A program made the translations under genes and the position numbers. Positions 19,023 through 29,225 of a DNA stretch of 38,490 nucleotides are shown piece after piece. Each line of letters opens with the position of its first letter. Within the stretch, counting starts at the first letter, position 1. The stretch covers positions 1-38,490 of the forward strand of contig JANQGT010000010.1 in assembly GCA_028277205.1 (NCBI GenBank). The letters are read 5' to 3'. This stretch comes from Candidatus Altimarinota bacterium (GTDB taxonomy: Bacteria; Patescibacteriota; Gracilibacteria; BD1-5; UBA2023). The notes below the pieces were generated by a model. That model was not told where the DNA came from, ran no database searches, and saw only the letters and a list, made by a program, of their open reading frames with translations.

Positions 19023-19694
19023 CTACTCCCCCGACGTGTCCCGGTTTTTTTCTCGAAAATACCGGCACGTACGCCGTAACGGACAGTCGTGACACCGGGG
19101 ATTTCTGGCGGTACACCGGTATCGCCCGAAGAGTACGAGCGGGTGGTGGATGCGTCGCTTTTGCTCATCGGTCAGCATCTCGTCGAGGACTCGATCCGTC
19201 TCGTCCGGCGTGCGCGTCGAGACCAGCCCCAGACGATTTGCCACGCGATGCACGTGTGTATCGACACCCACATACGGCGCATCATAGAGCACCGAGAGAA
19301 TGACTTTGGCAGTCTTTACTCCGATACCGGGGAGCCTGCGCAGCGCAGGCATATCATTGGGAATTTTCCCGGCGTGTTCTTCGTGCAGCATTCGCGCGCT
19401 CTCATGGATGTGCTTTGCTTTGGTTTTATAGTAGTTGACACTGCGGACGTACTCGGTCAGTGCTTCGAGCGAGAGCGCCAGCATATCGCCGGGAGTTTTC
19501 ACTCGGGCGAATAATGGCGGCGTGATGCGATTGACCTGTCGATCCGTGGTCTGCGCGGAGAGCATCACCGCCATGACGAGCTGAAATGGCGTCTCATACA
19601 CGAGCTCTGTGGGAATATCGGGACACTCCGAGCGTATGGCGGAAAACCACGCATCGATCTGCGACCGGGAAATGCGAGTGCTACTGGATCTCAT
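19023..19694 (-). CDS. nth: Endonuclease III (DNA glycosylase/AP lyase)
   Basis: 223 aa, no TGA codons, ATG at 19694, TAG at 19025-19023. Removes oxidised pyrimidines and cleaves the resulting abasic site. The helix-hairpin-helix LPGIGVKTAKVIL carries the catalytic Lys127, and VGVDTHVHRVANRLGL carries Asp145. The [4Fe-4S] cluster ligands are C194, C201, C204 and C210 in the canonical C-x6-C-x2-C-x5-C spacing. Length is normal for the family (E. coli 211). Its start lies inside the last 14 nt of the SLH/PKD gene, so a DNA-repair gene is translationally coupled to a surface-protein gene, presumably by chance of genome compaction. Confidence 0.97.
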   Translation of the reverse strand: MRSSSTRISRSQIDAWFSAIRSECPDIPTELVYETPFQLVMAVMLSAQTTDRQVNRITPPLFARVKTPGDMLALSLEALTEYVRSVNYYKTKAKHIHESARMLHEEHAGKIPNDMPALRRLPGIGVKTAKVILSVLYDAPYVGVDTHVHRVANRLGLVSTRTPDETDRVLDEMLTDEQKRRIHHPLVLFGRYRCTARNPRCHDCPLRRTCRYFREKNRDTSGE

Positions 19695-21780
19695 ATCCTT
19701 CTCATCGTGAATATACTGACTGTTTGTCCGGACTCATGATCGCCGGAAAAATGGTATCGCACGGAGCAAAATCACTCGAATAGTCCAGCGAATACGCACA
19801 GGGGCACGACGCGCACGCGGATACCTCTCCGTAGGCGTAGGCAGATCAGGAGAGACGATTTTGCTGACACGTATCCTCGGGAAATACGCTCGCGAGCGTC
19901 GTCGCATCGGCGCTCGCGGTCGCCGCTTCATCCAAATCAAGAGTCTCGGCATTCGATACTGCAAGTGTCGTATTTGTCTCATCCGAGTCCGAGAGTATCG
20001 CGGTACTCGCGAGATCTCGGGTCGCTATCCGGGGGCATCCGAAAAATTCGGAAGTGCCGTATACTCGAGGGCACTCATCCTCTGTATCGGGTATGCTATC
20101 GCGATCGTAGTCGCCACTGTCACGCACATGCACGAGCAGTGAAGCAAAACCGGTATTTCCCGCCGAGTCGCGGACGATGAGAGTCGCTCGATACGTCCCC
20201 GGAGACTCGTATCGATGGGATGGAGACTCGCCCGCGGCATCCGTCCCATCACCGAGATCCCACGTGTATGCAGCTGCTCCGACGACTCCGTCGATATCCA
20301 GTGAAAATCCGACCGACTCCCCAACCGCGGGGGCGATGGGATCGACTGCAACTGCGACGAGCAGAGAGCCGAAAACGCGACACGAGGCACCCTCGGCGCA
20401 CTGTGCGATCGATGTCGAGCTGCAGACGTATCCATCCGGACACGAGCACGACTGGTCACAGGCGGGTATTTCATCATCTGGGCTCTCATCGGGATCTATA
20501 GTACGATACAGGTGAAATCTCGCGCTGCCCGATTCGCGTCCATCCTGAGCGATCGCGCGCACCGATCCAAACCATACTCCCCGGGAAAAACGAACACCCT
20601 CAAGCGTCCGTCCCTCATAGCGCGCGATCTCTCCCGTATCACGATGGGTGATCGTCCAGACATATCGCGTCTCAGACGAAAAATCCGAAAGAGCGTACAG
20701 AGTCATCGGGGCATTTTCACTGGTCTCGCCGTCCGTCTGTACTCGCACGGCGAGCGATCCGACGAGCGCTCACGCGGCTGTTTCGTCTGCTATAGTATTT
20801 TCGTTTGCATTCGCATCGAAAGCATTGTCGGTCTCGCCGTTATCTTCATCATCGGCAATATTTTCTCTATCGTCCGAGCCAGGCGTATCACGCCCATTTT
20901 CCGAAAATGACTCGGATATACCGGTATCGTCACTCCCATCCCCGGGAAATGATTCGGACGTACCGGTTCATTCCCGGTCTTTGGAAAATCGCTCATCCGC
21001 ATCACCCTCGATATCCCGGTATTCACAGAGACTCGTCGCGAGCGTACGAGCTGCCATACGAGCAAAATCGGCGCGGGTCAAGTATTCATCCGGAAATATC
21101 CGCCCCTCCTCGTCAACTGCTATCATATCAAAATCGATCGCCCGCTCGGCATATGCATACCAGTAATCGGATACATCCGAGAGATCATAGCGCCTCGGCG
21201 GAGGATCAGCATTTCGCGCATCATCCCACAGATCCGCCTGCCGCAAAAGCAGCGCCGTCGCCTCGATGCGGGTGATGGCATTTTCCACGCAAAATGGAGA
21301 CTCGGAGTACACTGCGCCGTTTTGGCATGCGGTCGTCCCGTCGGGACCGAGTATGTATCCCTGCACGATACCCTGGCTGTTTGCCTCGGATATGCAGTAA
21401 AAATTTTCATTGGCATACGAGACGTCGGGAAACGGACGACGCACATACCGGGATACGAGATCGAATCCCGGAGTACGACAGTTTGTGCATCCCACCTCCA
21501 TGACGATGGCAGTAAAATCATCGCGGCGGATGAGCGCCTGCGGATAAAATCGATGCTCGAAATTATCGGAGATGATGCCCTGCTCGTAGAGTGTGCGCAC
21601 GTCGTCGTAGTACGCATCGGACGGCTCTATATCGGTATACGGCAGCGCAAATGCTTTCGTATCGAAAACACCTGTCGCCACCAACGAAAGCGCTATGAAG
21701 AACACGATCCGAGACAGAGAAAACGCGAGCATTTGAGAGAAAATTATACCGAGCATTATCGTCACAATAGTAGCATACAT
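19681..21780 (-). CDS. SLH-domain surface protein with PKD and Ca-binding repeat domains
   Basis: 699 aa from ATG 21780 to TAG 19683-19681, four TGA-Gly codons. Later ATGs are possible: the one at 21732 would give a cleaner 29-residue signal peptide ending KAFA. Three S-layer homology-like repeats span about 47-255 (LPYTDIEPSDAYYDDVRTL; FPDVSYANENFY; LSDVSDYWYAYAERAIDF). An acidic Asp/Glu/Asn/Ser linker follows, then a beta domain, a Cys-rich module (CDQSCSCPDGYVC), a PKD domain at about 480-552 (YTWDLGDGTD, SPGTYRATLIVRD) and a thrombospondin-3-like Ca-binding motif (DYDRDSIPDTEDECP). The SLH part should bind the wall and the rest project outward. It starts 12 nt after glmS, which makes the amino sugar used in walls and glycans. 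Confidence 0.87.
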
Positions 21781-21792
21781 TTTCAAAAAACG

Positions 21793-23613
21793 CTACTCGA
21801 CCGTCACGCTCTTGGCGAGATTTCTCGGCTTGTCGACATCATTTCCGAGTACGACGGTCATATGATAGGCAAACAGCTGAAGCAGAACAACCTGGACAAA
21901 CGGCACGAGCTCATACACCGTCTCCGGAAAGCGCAGCACATCATCATACAGCGCCGCGTCCGCCCGATCGCTTATGACACCGATGACGGGACCCGAGCGA
22001 GCGTGGATCTCCTGCGTGGAGCTTTGATTTTTGGCGTGCAGGGGTCCGTCGGCATTCAGGATGATCGTGGGAAAATTTGCATCGATGAGAGCGAGAGAGC
22101 CGTGTTTGAGCTCTCATGACGAGTACGCCTCGGCGTGGTGGTAGGTGGTTTCTTTCAGCTTGAGCGCGCCCTCCTGTGCCATCGGCAGCTCCAGCGCACG
22201 CCCGAGAAAAAAGAAGTTTTGGTAGGACGCGTATTTCTCGGCGACAGTCCGTATCGCATCCGAGCGGGCGAGCATCCGGGCGATGAGATCGGGCAGCTTT
22301 CTCATCTCAAAGAGCAGGTACGCATACTCGGCGTGCGGGAGCGTGCGAGCATTTCCGAGTGCGAGCGCCATCAGCAGGAGCGTGAGGATCTGCCCGGTAA
22401 AGGCTTTCGTCGAGGCAACACCGATCTCGACACCGGCATGCGTATAGAGTCCCGCATCCGAGAGACGTGCGATGCTGGATCCCGGTACATTCACGACACC
22501 GAATGCATAGCCGCCCTTCGCTTTCACGAGCTTCATGCATTCGAGGGTATCGGCAGTTTCTCCGGACTGCGAGATGAAAACATAGACTCTGTCCGCATGA
22601 ATCCGATGCCAAGAGTATTTGAACTCCGCCGAGACCACGACATCCGTCTCTATACCGGACAAATGCTCGATATAGTGTTTTCCGACGAGTCCGGCATGAT
22701 AGCTCGTCCCCGACGCGATGATGACGATGCGCGATATGTCGCGCTTCGCGAGTGCTTTCAGCGTAGGACTGGCGATCTCTGCAGTCTCGAAATTCACACG
22801 TCCGGCAAAGACATTTTCCACCACCTGCGGCTGCTCGTGGATTTCTTTCATCATAAAATGCGAAAACTCCCCGAGCTCGGTGGCGATCTCCTCTCCGGAG
22901 AGCTCCTCACGATCGCGTACGATTTGCACGCCGCCATTGACGATAGTGTAGTCGTCGCGGGATCGCACGACGAAAATATCGCCGTCCTCCAGAGACACAT
23001 ATTCATCGCAGATGCCCTCCAGACTGCGACGATCGCTCGAACAGTAGACGCCATGCTCTGCAAATCCGAGCACGAGCGGGCTTCATTTTTTCGCGCCAAA
23101 GAGCCTGTCCGGATGATCACGATCCAGAAAAACAAGCGCATAGGCTCCCTCGATTTTCGAGGTAAAAAGGCGCAAAGACGAAATCGGATCATCCGAGGCG
23201 ATGGTCGCATAGAGATTGGTCGCGACCTCCGTATCCGTGGACCCCTGACAGGAGATCCCCTGCGCCGAGAGCTTTGCAGAAAGCTCGGACATATTTTCGA
23301 TGATACCATTGTGCGCCAGGTGGTATCGCCCATCGTATGAGATGTGCGGATGACAGTTTTGCTCGGACACACCGCCGTGCGTCGCCCACCGCGTATGTCC
23401 GATACCGACACGTCCATCCGAGAGTCCGATCGCATCCACGGCATTTTTTAGCTCCTGGATACGACCGACTCGTTTGACAGTGGCGATATCGCCGGAGTCC
23501 CGCGCGACGGAGAGTCCGGCACTGTCGTAGCCGCGATACTCCAGTCGACGCAGTCATCGCAGGATTTCGTCGCTTGCCGGATACTCTCCGAGATAGCCGT
23601 AGATACCGCACAT
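21793..23613 (-). CDS. glmS: Glutamine-fructose-6-phosphate aminotransferase (isomerizing)
   Basis: 606 aa, close to the family norm; ATG at 23613, TAG at 21795-21793. Makes glucosamine-6-phosphate from fructose-6-phosphate and glutamine, the first step to UDP-GlcNAc. N-terminal glutaminase: MCGIYGYLGE with catalytic Cys2, GIGHTRWATHGGV, HNGIIEN. Two SIS domains: ISRIVIIASGTSYHAG and VFISQSGETADTL, then ASTKAFTGQ, GRALELPMAQEGALKLKE, and the classical end LAKSVTVE. The three TGA codons fall on near-invariant Gly: GLRRLEYRGYDSAG, GSPLVLG and the GELKHG motif. First gene of the probable glmS-SLH-nth-recJ-GT2 unit. A -10-like TATCAT (23645-23640) precedes it without a clear -35. No glmS ribozyme is visible upstream. 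Confidence 0.98.
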
Positions 23614-23675
23614 ATGAGAAATGTTTGAGAAAAAGAAAAATGATACGAAATTTCAGCAAAAACGAAAACGGAAAT

Positions 23676-23705
23676 TTGGATTTTTTCGATGGTGTATGCT
23701 ATACT
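23676..23705 (+). promoter_or_regulatory. Promoter of the cyclic-nucleotide-binding-type gene
   Basis: TTGGAT (23676-23681), 18-bp spacer, TATACT (23700-23705), 32 nt to the ATG at 23738. Its position rules out the earlier in-frame ATG at 23695 for transcripts from this promoter. Confidence 0.6.
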
Positions 23706-23737
23706 GTGCAGACATATATGCTCCTGACAATACACGC

Positions 23738-24175
23738 ATGCAGCCTCCGGAAAAATCCAGCATTCTCGATACACTCAGCACCCTCGAGGGCTTTGCCGAC
23801 ATGGGAGCTACCGATATAGAGCATCTCGTCGAGATCTCGGAGTATACGCTTCTTGACGCGGGGACACAGGTATTTCGCGAGGGAGATGCATCGGACGGGC
23901 GGGCGTATATCATCCTCTCGGGACGAGTGGAGATCCTGATCGGGGATTCGGCGGTGACGACCATAGAGTCGGGAGCGATATTCGGCGAGTACGCCCTGAT
24001 ATCGGATGAAAATCGCACTGCCACAGCCATCACCGTCGAGCCGACCGAGTGCCTCATTTTGGGGCAGGAGCCGATGCGTCTGCTCGCGAGTGAATATCCG
24101 CATATCAATGCGATGATGCTATCCAGGATAAAAGAAAACATCACCCATCACCGCGGCGCATTCGCGGATATGTAG
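23738..24175 (+). CDS. Cyclic nucleotide-binding (cNMP/CRP-fold) domain protein
   Basis: 145 aa from ATG 23738 to TAG 24173-24175, no TGA. The frame is open further upstream (to 23621), but the promoter places transcription start after those codons. The single domain is a cNMP-binding beta-roll: TLLDAGTQVFREGDASDGRAYIILSGRVEI, then the phosphate-cassette-like FGEYALISDENRTATAITVE with conserved Gly-Glu and Arg, and a C-terminal helix. There is no helix-turn-helix, so it is not a CRP-type transcription factor by itself; such stand-alone modules may regulate partners or bind membranes. It is divergent from glmS and convergent with the phosphohexomutase. Ligand binding is plausible but unproven. 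Confidence 0.85.
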   Translation: MQPPEKSSILDTLSTLEGFADMGATDIEHLVEISEYTLLDAGTQVFREGDASDGRAYIILSGRVEILIGDSAVTTIESGAIFGEYALISDENRTATAITVEPTECLILGQEPMRLLASEYPHINAMMLSRIKENITHHRGAFADM

Positions 24176-24305
24176 ATACCCATATAGTCCTGCCATCCGG
24201 TCTCCGGCACGATTTTTTGGGTCAATCCTCCGCAGGATCAGCGCTTGTTTATCCACTCTCGACTGCGACAGTCGGGGCACTTTGCACAAACGACTGTATA
24301 CAGAC

Positions 24306-25655
24306 CTATGCGCGAGACTGAATATACTCGGTAAATTCGCGTAGTTGTCGCTCTAATATCTGCTTGGTTTTCGCCTCGATATTCAGACGTAAAAGCGGTT
24401 CGTTTGACGCCGGACGAATGTTTGCCCACCAGTCATCCGCACGAATCGTGACGCCGTCGCCACGTCGGGGAGAAAATCGCGCATAGTCGCGCTCCAGCGA
24501 ATCGAGAATCGGGACGACATCACGAACCTGAAAATTTGTCTCGGGAATCGCTTCATAGTTGTGAAATTCTTCCCAGATCACCGATGCGGGGATATCTCGT
24601 CTAGAGAGGTATTCGAGAAATATGACAAAGGCAATAACGGCACTGTCGATTTTCCCGCTATCGCGAAAAAAGTAGTGTCCCGAATGCTCACCACCAAATA
24701 CGATTTCCGGACGTGCCTGCATCGTTGCTTTGATATATACATGCCCTACATACTCCTCTACGATATGTCCGCCGAGACGCTCTACCCTATCGCGCAGATC
24801 GTCGCCTGTGACGGTATTGGTGATGATATGCGCGCCCGGATGGCGCTCCAGGATGATGCTCGCGATGATGGCGGACACCTACGTCCCGGAAAACATGCGT
24901 CCGAGCTCGTCGCATATGCAGACCCTGTCGCCGTCTCCGTCGAATATCACCCCGAGATCGGCGGACGTCTCCCGCACTCGACGGGTCATATCGAGCGTGC
25001 TCGCAGGCTCGATCGGGGTCGGCAGGTGATGCGGAAAATCACCATCGATATCGAAATACATCGCATCCAGCGTGATGCCGAGTCGCTCCGAGAGCGGACG
25101 CACGACGAGTCCCGCCACGCCGTTTGCCGCATCGGCGACGACGCGAATCGGCTTTATAGCACTGGTATTGACACGCGAACAGACGTGATCGAGCCACGCA
25201 GGTAGGATATCGCGCGTTTCGGCATTTCACCGGGTCGGTGGCGAAAAGTTGTCTTTGACAACGAGATCTCGAAGTAGCTCCCCTGTCTCTTTGAAGCTCA
25301 CGGGGACAGCATGGTTGCGACAGAGCTTTATTCCATTGTATTGTTTTGGATTATGACTCGCGGTGATCATCGCACCAAAATCGACATCATCGTAGTGCAG
25401 CGTGGAAAAATAGAGCATATCGCTCGTCACCATCCCGAGATCGACGACATTTTTGCCCTGTGTACGCACACCGTCGACAAACGAACGATGAAGCTCCGGC
25501 GACGACAGCCGTCCGTCGCGTCCGACTGCGATACGTGAAAAATCAAAATGCTGCGCGCATGCGCGCCCGAGTCTGAAAAACATATCCGCATCGATATGAT
25601 CCGGTACGACACCGCGCAAATCGTACGAACGGCAGAAAAAGTCGAGATGATGCAT
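24306..25655 (-). pseudogene. manB: Phosphomannomutase/phosphoglucomutase interrupted by an in-frame TAG
   Basis: ATG at 25655 to TAG at 24308-24306, 449 codons as expected for the alpha-D-phosphohexomutase family, which interconverts hexose 1- and 6-phosphates for glycan precursors. All motifs are present in one frame: catalytic serine loop TASHNPKQYNG, metal loop DGDGDR, sugar loop GGEHSGHYFF and phosphate loop RPASNEPLLRL. One TGA (25227-25229) is read as Gly. Codon 259 is TAG (24881-24879), between GRMFSGT and VSAIIASIIL, splitting the gene into 24882-25655 and 24306-24878. TAC (Tyr) would need a single change and suits the family. It is either a nonsense mutation, a sequencing or assembly error, or read-through. 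The gene symbol is a family-level guess; algC/pgm-type names would be as good. Confidence 0.85.
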
Positions 25656-25675
25656 GTGGAGAATATGAATGCCCG

Positions 25676-25703
25676 AGTATATGGGAAAATCTCGTAAATA
25701 CAA
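25676..25703 (-). promoter_or_regulatory. Promoter of the phosphohexomutase gene
   Basis: Minus strand: TTGTAT (25703-25698), 16-bp spacer, TATACT (25681-25676), 20 nt to the ATG at 25655. It overlaps the farther TTG start, which makes that start unlikely. Confidence 0.65.
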
Positions 25704-25727
25704 TCATATGAGCATGCAGATAAGAAT

Positions 25728-25755
25728 TTGCATTTTTCACACTTTTCGCCATAAT
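25728..25755 (+). promoter_or_regulatory. Promoter of tRNA-Leu
   Basis: TTGCAT (25728-25733), 16-bp spacer, CATAAT (25750-25755); the tRNA begins 10 nt further on. Confidence 0.65.
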
Positions 25756-25764
25756 GGCGCGCAC

Positions 25765-25849
25765 GCTGGGGTGGTGGAATGGTAGACACGCAGGTTTCAG
25801 AAGCCTGTGCCCACAGGGTGTGAGAGTTCGAATCTCTTCCCCAGCACCA
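25765..25849 (+). tRNA. tRNA-Leu, anticodon CAG
   Basis: 85 nt with encoded 3' CCA (25847-25849). The acceptor stem GCTGGGG pairs with CCCCAGC (25839-25845). D-arm GTG/CAC; anticodon stem CAGGT/GCCTG (25791-25795 and 25803-25807) with loop TTCAGAA, anticodon CAG at 25798-25800, reading CUG Leu. A long variable arm (GCCC/GGGT, 25809-25819) marks it as class II. T-arm GAGAG-TTCGAAT-CTCTT. The fold is complete. It has its own promoter and is followed by a strong terminator at 25965. CTG is a frequent Leu codon in the surrounding genes. Confidence 0.97.
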
Positions 25850-25964
25850 GAAATTTTCAATACGGACTGAAAACGGACATTGAAAGAGATTATACATGTC
25901 CTCAGACAAATACGAGCTTTCAGCTCGCTCCCGTCGAAATACGCTCACACAACGCCAGCCGCTA

Positions 25965-25990
25965 AAAAGCCCCCGTATGCGGGGGCTTTT
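25965..25990. terminator. Strong bidirectional intrinsic terminator
   Basis: AAAAGCCCCCG (25965-25975) pairs perfectly with CGGGGGCTTTT (25980-25990) around a TATG loop: an 11-bp stem with A- and T-tracts on the two sides. It lies between tRNA-Leu and the convergent SLH gene, and can end transcripts from both. Confidence 0.93.
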
Positions 25991-26013
25991 ATGTAAACTG
26001 ATTTCTGTAGGAG

Positions 26014-28131
26014 CTATCTCGCCACTGCAAACGACTCATCTGCTTCGAGGGTATTCATCGTCTCGACGACGATCTTTGATACCTCTGCGCGGGTGATCGG
26101 ATCATTTGGTCGAAAGACCAATCGTCCGTCTACAGTCTGACCGCTCACGATACCGAGCTGGCGTGCCGTCTCCACGTATCCGATCTGCCAGGAATCGACG
26201 ATATCCGTAAAGGCGGTGGTGCGAACCTCTGAAGCTATACCCGCAGCATTGAGGAGGATTTTCATCGCCTCGGCGCGAGTGATAGGATCATTCGGACGAA
26301 AGACGAGTGCGCCATCAATCGTTTGTCCCGAGAGAAATCCACGCTCCAAAGCCGCCGCAACGAGGGGTATCTGCCACGGCTCGACGACGTCGGTGAATAC
26401 CGTAGTCCGAGCCGACTCATCGTAGTCGATATCGAGTCCTCTCATGACCATTTTCAGAAATTCGGCACGGGTTGCAGTATTTTCCGGACGAAATGTCCCA
26501 TCGGCATATCCCGAGACGACACCCATCTCGGCGAGTCTCATGATGTATTCGCGAGCAAATGTATCGGCAATATCGGTAAATGACGCGACACTGTCGGTTT
26601 GCTCATCGGAGGTACTATCCTCGTGCTCTCCGCCAGTCTCCGGCACGAGCACAAAGTACGACAGGTGTGCAGTATCAAATTCGACGATATTTTCCTCTAC
26701 GACGATCCGATCGTGAAATTCGAAATTTCTCCTGTCTCTGGAGCTGTAGACGAGCAAGCGAGTCTCGTCGGCGTATGCTACGGGCACCGTGATTTGTATC
26801 GGTCGGCTAAATTCGAGATTGGACGTATCGCTTCCGGCAAACAGGATAACGACATTATTTTCGCGTGTTGCCTGATTGACGAGCTGTACGGGAGCGCGGA
26901 ATTTTCCGTCCCACTGTTCATCGGATGTGATCACGGTATCCCCGGGTATCGTGAGAAACAGCGATGAATTCGGATTGGTCTTTAGTACGATCGATCCGCG
27001 TCCGCTGGTCGCGACTACCCGTCGCAGTCCATCAGCCAGCTCTGTCTCAAATTCTATGGTTCACGCGAGAGTCACGGGAGCGATGATAGACTGATCAACT
27101 CGTGTCAATTTCGTGGAGAGATTTTCGCTTTCTTGTATTGCTTTCTCGATATCGGGAGCTGTGCCGCATTTTCCGTCATACGCGCTCGATGTGTGATCTC
27201 CGTCCGGACAGTCATCGAGCGTCAGGCGGGATCCTCCCGATCCTCCACCTCCACCACCGCCGGAGCTGCTACTGCTACTGCTGGTCGTGGGATCGTCTAC
27301 CGCGGCAAATGTCGATGCGAGACACGTGTAAATGGTCGCGACTTCGCTCGAGACTGTAGCAACGGCGGACTCGGGCGAAGGTGTCCCATTGCTCGAGCAC
27401 GTCGCGGTCGCAGAGTTTGTAAGACCCGTAGTCACAAATCCCGATCCGTGATCGGTGCGGATATCGATGCTGCCGTCGCTGACTCCCGGGACGGGAATGT
27501 CTACACGGATGGGCTTTGAAAAGAGAAACGAAATTGAGCCAGATCCAAATCGGGTCGCACCGCTGATGGTGCCAAACCCCGAGACCGTCGTATCGTCGGA
27601 GGTATCCTCCGTGTCGAGATCGTCGGTGCTAAAGGGGCTGCCGTCAGTAGTAGAGATCTGCACTCCCGCGGGCAGGATGACGCGAGCACTAGAGCTGCCG
27701 ATCTGAGAGGCGATCTGCACCGCCCGCTGCACCGTGACCTGCGTTATCTCAGTCTGGCTGATGCGAGAGTCAACCTCTACCACAGATGAGAGCTCGTCAA
27801 CCGTGATGGAGGTGGGATTTTCAAATGCTGTAGTCGTACTGTCGGTGGAAAACGAATCCGACTGTCCGTAGTATCCGATACCGTCAATATTGTACGATCC
27901 AAAGCCGTATCCATATCCATATCCGTATCACCATCCGAGGCTTCCGTACCCGTATCCGTAGACAAAGTCGGATATCGTGAGACCGGTAACGTCCGTATAA
28001 TCGGGGTAGACCGCGCGCCAAAATGCGGCGAGCGCACTGTTTGCGCTTGCATTCGCGATGATCATCGCGATAATGACCGTCGCGGCAGCGAGCGATCGTG
28101 CGGTGAAGCGAATCGATGACGATGTATTCAT
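26014..28131 (-). CDS. Three-SLH-domain surface protein with Gly-Tyr-rich and Ser/Gly linker segments
   Basis: 705 aa, ATG at 28131, TAG at 26016-26014, two TGA-Gly codons. Signal peptide about 1-36 (AATVIIAMIIANASANSALA). A Gly-Tyr repeat (58-80; YGYGYG twice) follows, one of its glycines coded by TGA. Then come beta-rich segments, a homopolymer linker of seven Ser then seven Gly (284-297), a thrombospondin-type Asp/Cys stretch (LDDCPDGDH), more beta structure with a ZU5/Ig-like feel, and three clean SLH repeats at the C-terminus (about 518-565, 579-629, 640-690: SFTDIADTF, VFTDVVEPW, AFTDIVDSW, with TRAEFLKM/TRAEAMKI/TRAEVSKI). SLH triplets bind wall polymers, so this is a wall-attached surface or S-layer-type protein. 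It is monocistronic, with a good promoter and a terminator. Confidence 0.92.
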
Positions 28132-28169
28132 ACGTGGAAAGATCGAGAAGCCAAAAAATGAGCAGAGAA

Positions 28170-28198
28170 ATTTTAGTCGATGGAGCCGTAAAAGTCAA
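28170..28198 (-). promoter_or_regulatory. Promoter of the three-SLH surface protein
   Basis: Minus strand: TTGACT (28198-28193), 17-bp spacer, TAAAAT (28175-28170), 38 nt to the ATG at 28131. Confidence 0.75.
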
Positions 28199-28279
28199 TT
28201 CATTTTTCAAAAATATTTCTCTAAATCCTCAAAAAATATCGTGTCATATCCGAAACACCAGAAACACATCGATCATATC

Positions 28280-28885
28280 ATGTCTTCGAAAGTCACAAAA
28301 GAAGAGAAGATCTGACGCCTCCGAGAGTTTTTTCGAGCGCATGAGATTCGTCTTTTTTTTGATTTTGACGATACGATCGTACATATCGAGAGCGGTCTGT
28401 ATGGAAAGTACACGCTTTTGAAATGGTTTTGGCGCAAAGAGGCGCATGAGCGCTCGCAAACTGTCAACGACATCATGGAGGCGACACGCATCAATCCGGC
28501 ACTCATCGAGACAATATCGAAAAGCAATCTCCGAGGAAATGCCATCATCATCAGCCGAAACTATCATGCGGTCATACGCGCTTTTCTCATGCGGCATGCG
28601 GATATCCTGCAGGACCACGGCATCACGCTGGTATGATGAGTCGGGCAGTGGGGAGGACGATTGCGATTTCGCTCACGCGAAAAGCTGGATTTTTTAGCAT
28701 CAGGATCGATGCTCGTCGCCGATATGTTTGAGGATAAAAGGCTCCATGCTCACCCTCGGGTCATCCTCGTACAAAGATTGAGCTCGATGGCGAAATGACT
28801 CATATATTTTAGAAAAATACTCAAAATCGCCGGGTTTTTCATCGCAAAAATTTTGAAAACAATAAAAAACCAAGAAAAGTCGTAG
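28280..28885 (+). CDS. HAD-like hydrolase, 201 aa
   Basis: ATG at 28280, TAG at 28883-28885, four TGA-Gly codons including a tandem TGA TGA. Motif I is intact, RLFFDFDDTIVH (nucleophile Asp and the second Asp both present). Motif II is Ser in AIIISRNYHAV. The Lys motif is SREKLDF, followed by a possible motif IV, MLVADMFEDKRL. Between them is a small helical insertion (LKWFWRKEAHERSQTV). The C-terminal tail is hydrophobic and basic (ILKIAGFFIAKILKTIK) and could associate with the membrane. The family covers phosphatases of many small substrates; the substrate is not predictable. The start is the first ATG in frame; no clear promoter or Shine-Dalgarno is seen, and the gene is divergent from the SLH gene. 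Confidence 0.72.
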
Positions 28886-29225
28886 ACCGTATCAAAAATC
28901 GCTTTTGCAAAAAACGAGATTTCACATACTGCTGTATCGAAAAAATCATTATTATGTCGGATCACTCCCCAAAAGACAATCAATCCGCACGCAATCCACA
29001 CGAGCCTCCAAGAAATCCCGATATTCATCTGCATACCGACACCCACTCTCCGAAGGGCATGCGTAGAGGAAATCATCACATTCTTGCGACAGCGATTTTG
29101 ATGGATATAATTTTCTCGATCACCCACAACAACAGTCCCCTTTCTTACATATGAAAATCAATCAATGCATTGTTTTCAAATAATGATACTATCATACCAC
29201 CTCTTTTTTCATCAAAAAATCACAC
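28886..29225. other. 340-nt region without a supported gene; candidate -10 box at 29187-29192
   Basis: AT-rich stretch between the HAD gene and the membrane glycosyltransferase. TACTAT (29187-29192, plus strand) lies 33 nt before the ATG at 29226, the spacing typical of this window, but no good -35 precedes it. A minus-strand frame that looks hydrophobic runs through here and on, without a stop, antisense to the HAD gene, so I treat it as spurious. A plus-strand frame from 28954 is low-complexity and unconvincing. Confidence 0.4.

Noticed and set aside
23614-23737. A glmS ribozyme or riboswitch upstream of glmS
   Set aside because: The leader before the glmS ATG is short and AT-rich with no long structured domain.
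24176-24429. Minus-strand frame with a Cys-rich zinc-ribbon look (CAKCPDCRSREW, then CGG) after the phosphohexomutase stop
   Set aside because: No start codon lies near it except inside the hexomutase gene, and the frame runs on without a stop antisense to the cNMP gene. With only two stop codons such accidental open frames are common.
28750-29127. Minus-strand hydrophobic ORF
   Set aside because: It overlaps the HAD gene end antisense, stays open far beyond with no stop, and starts with GTG without a promoter.
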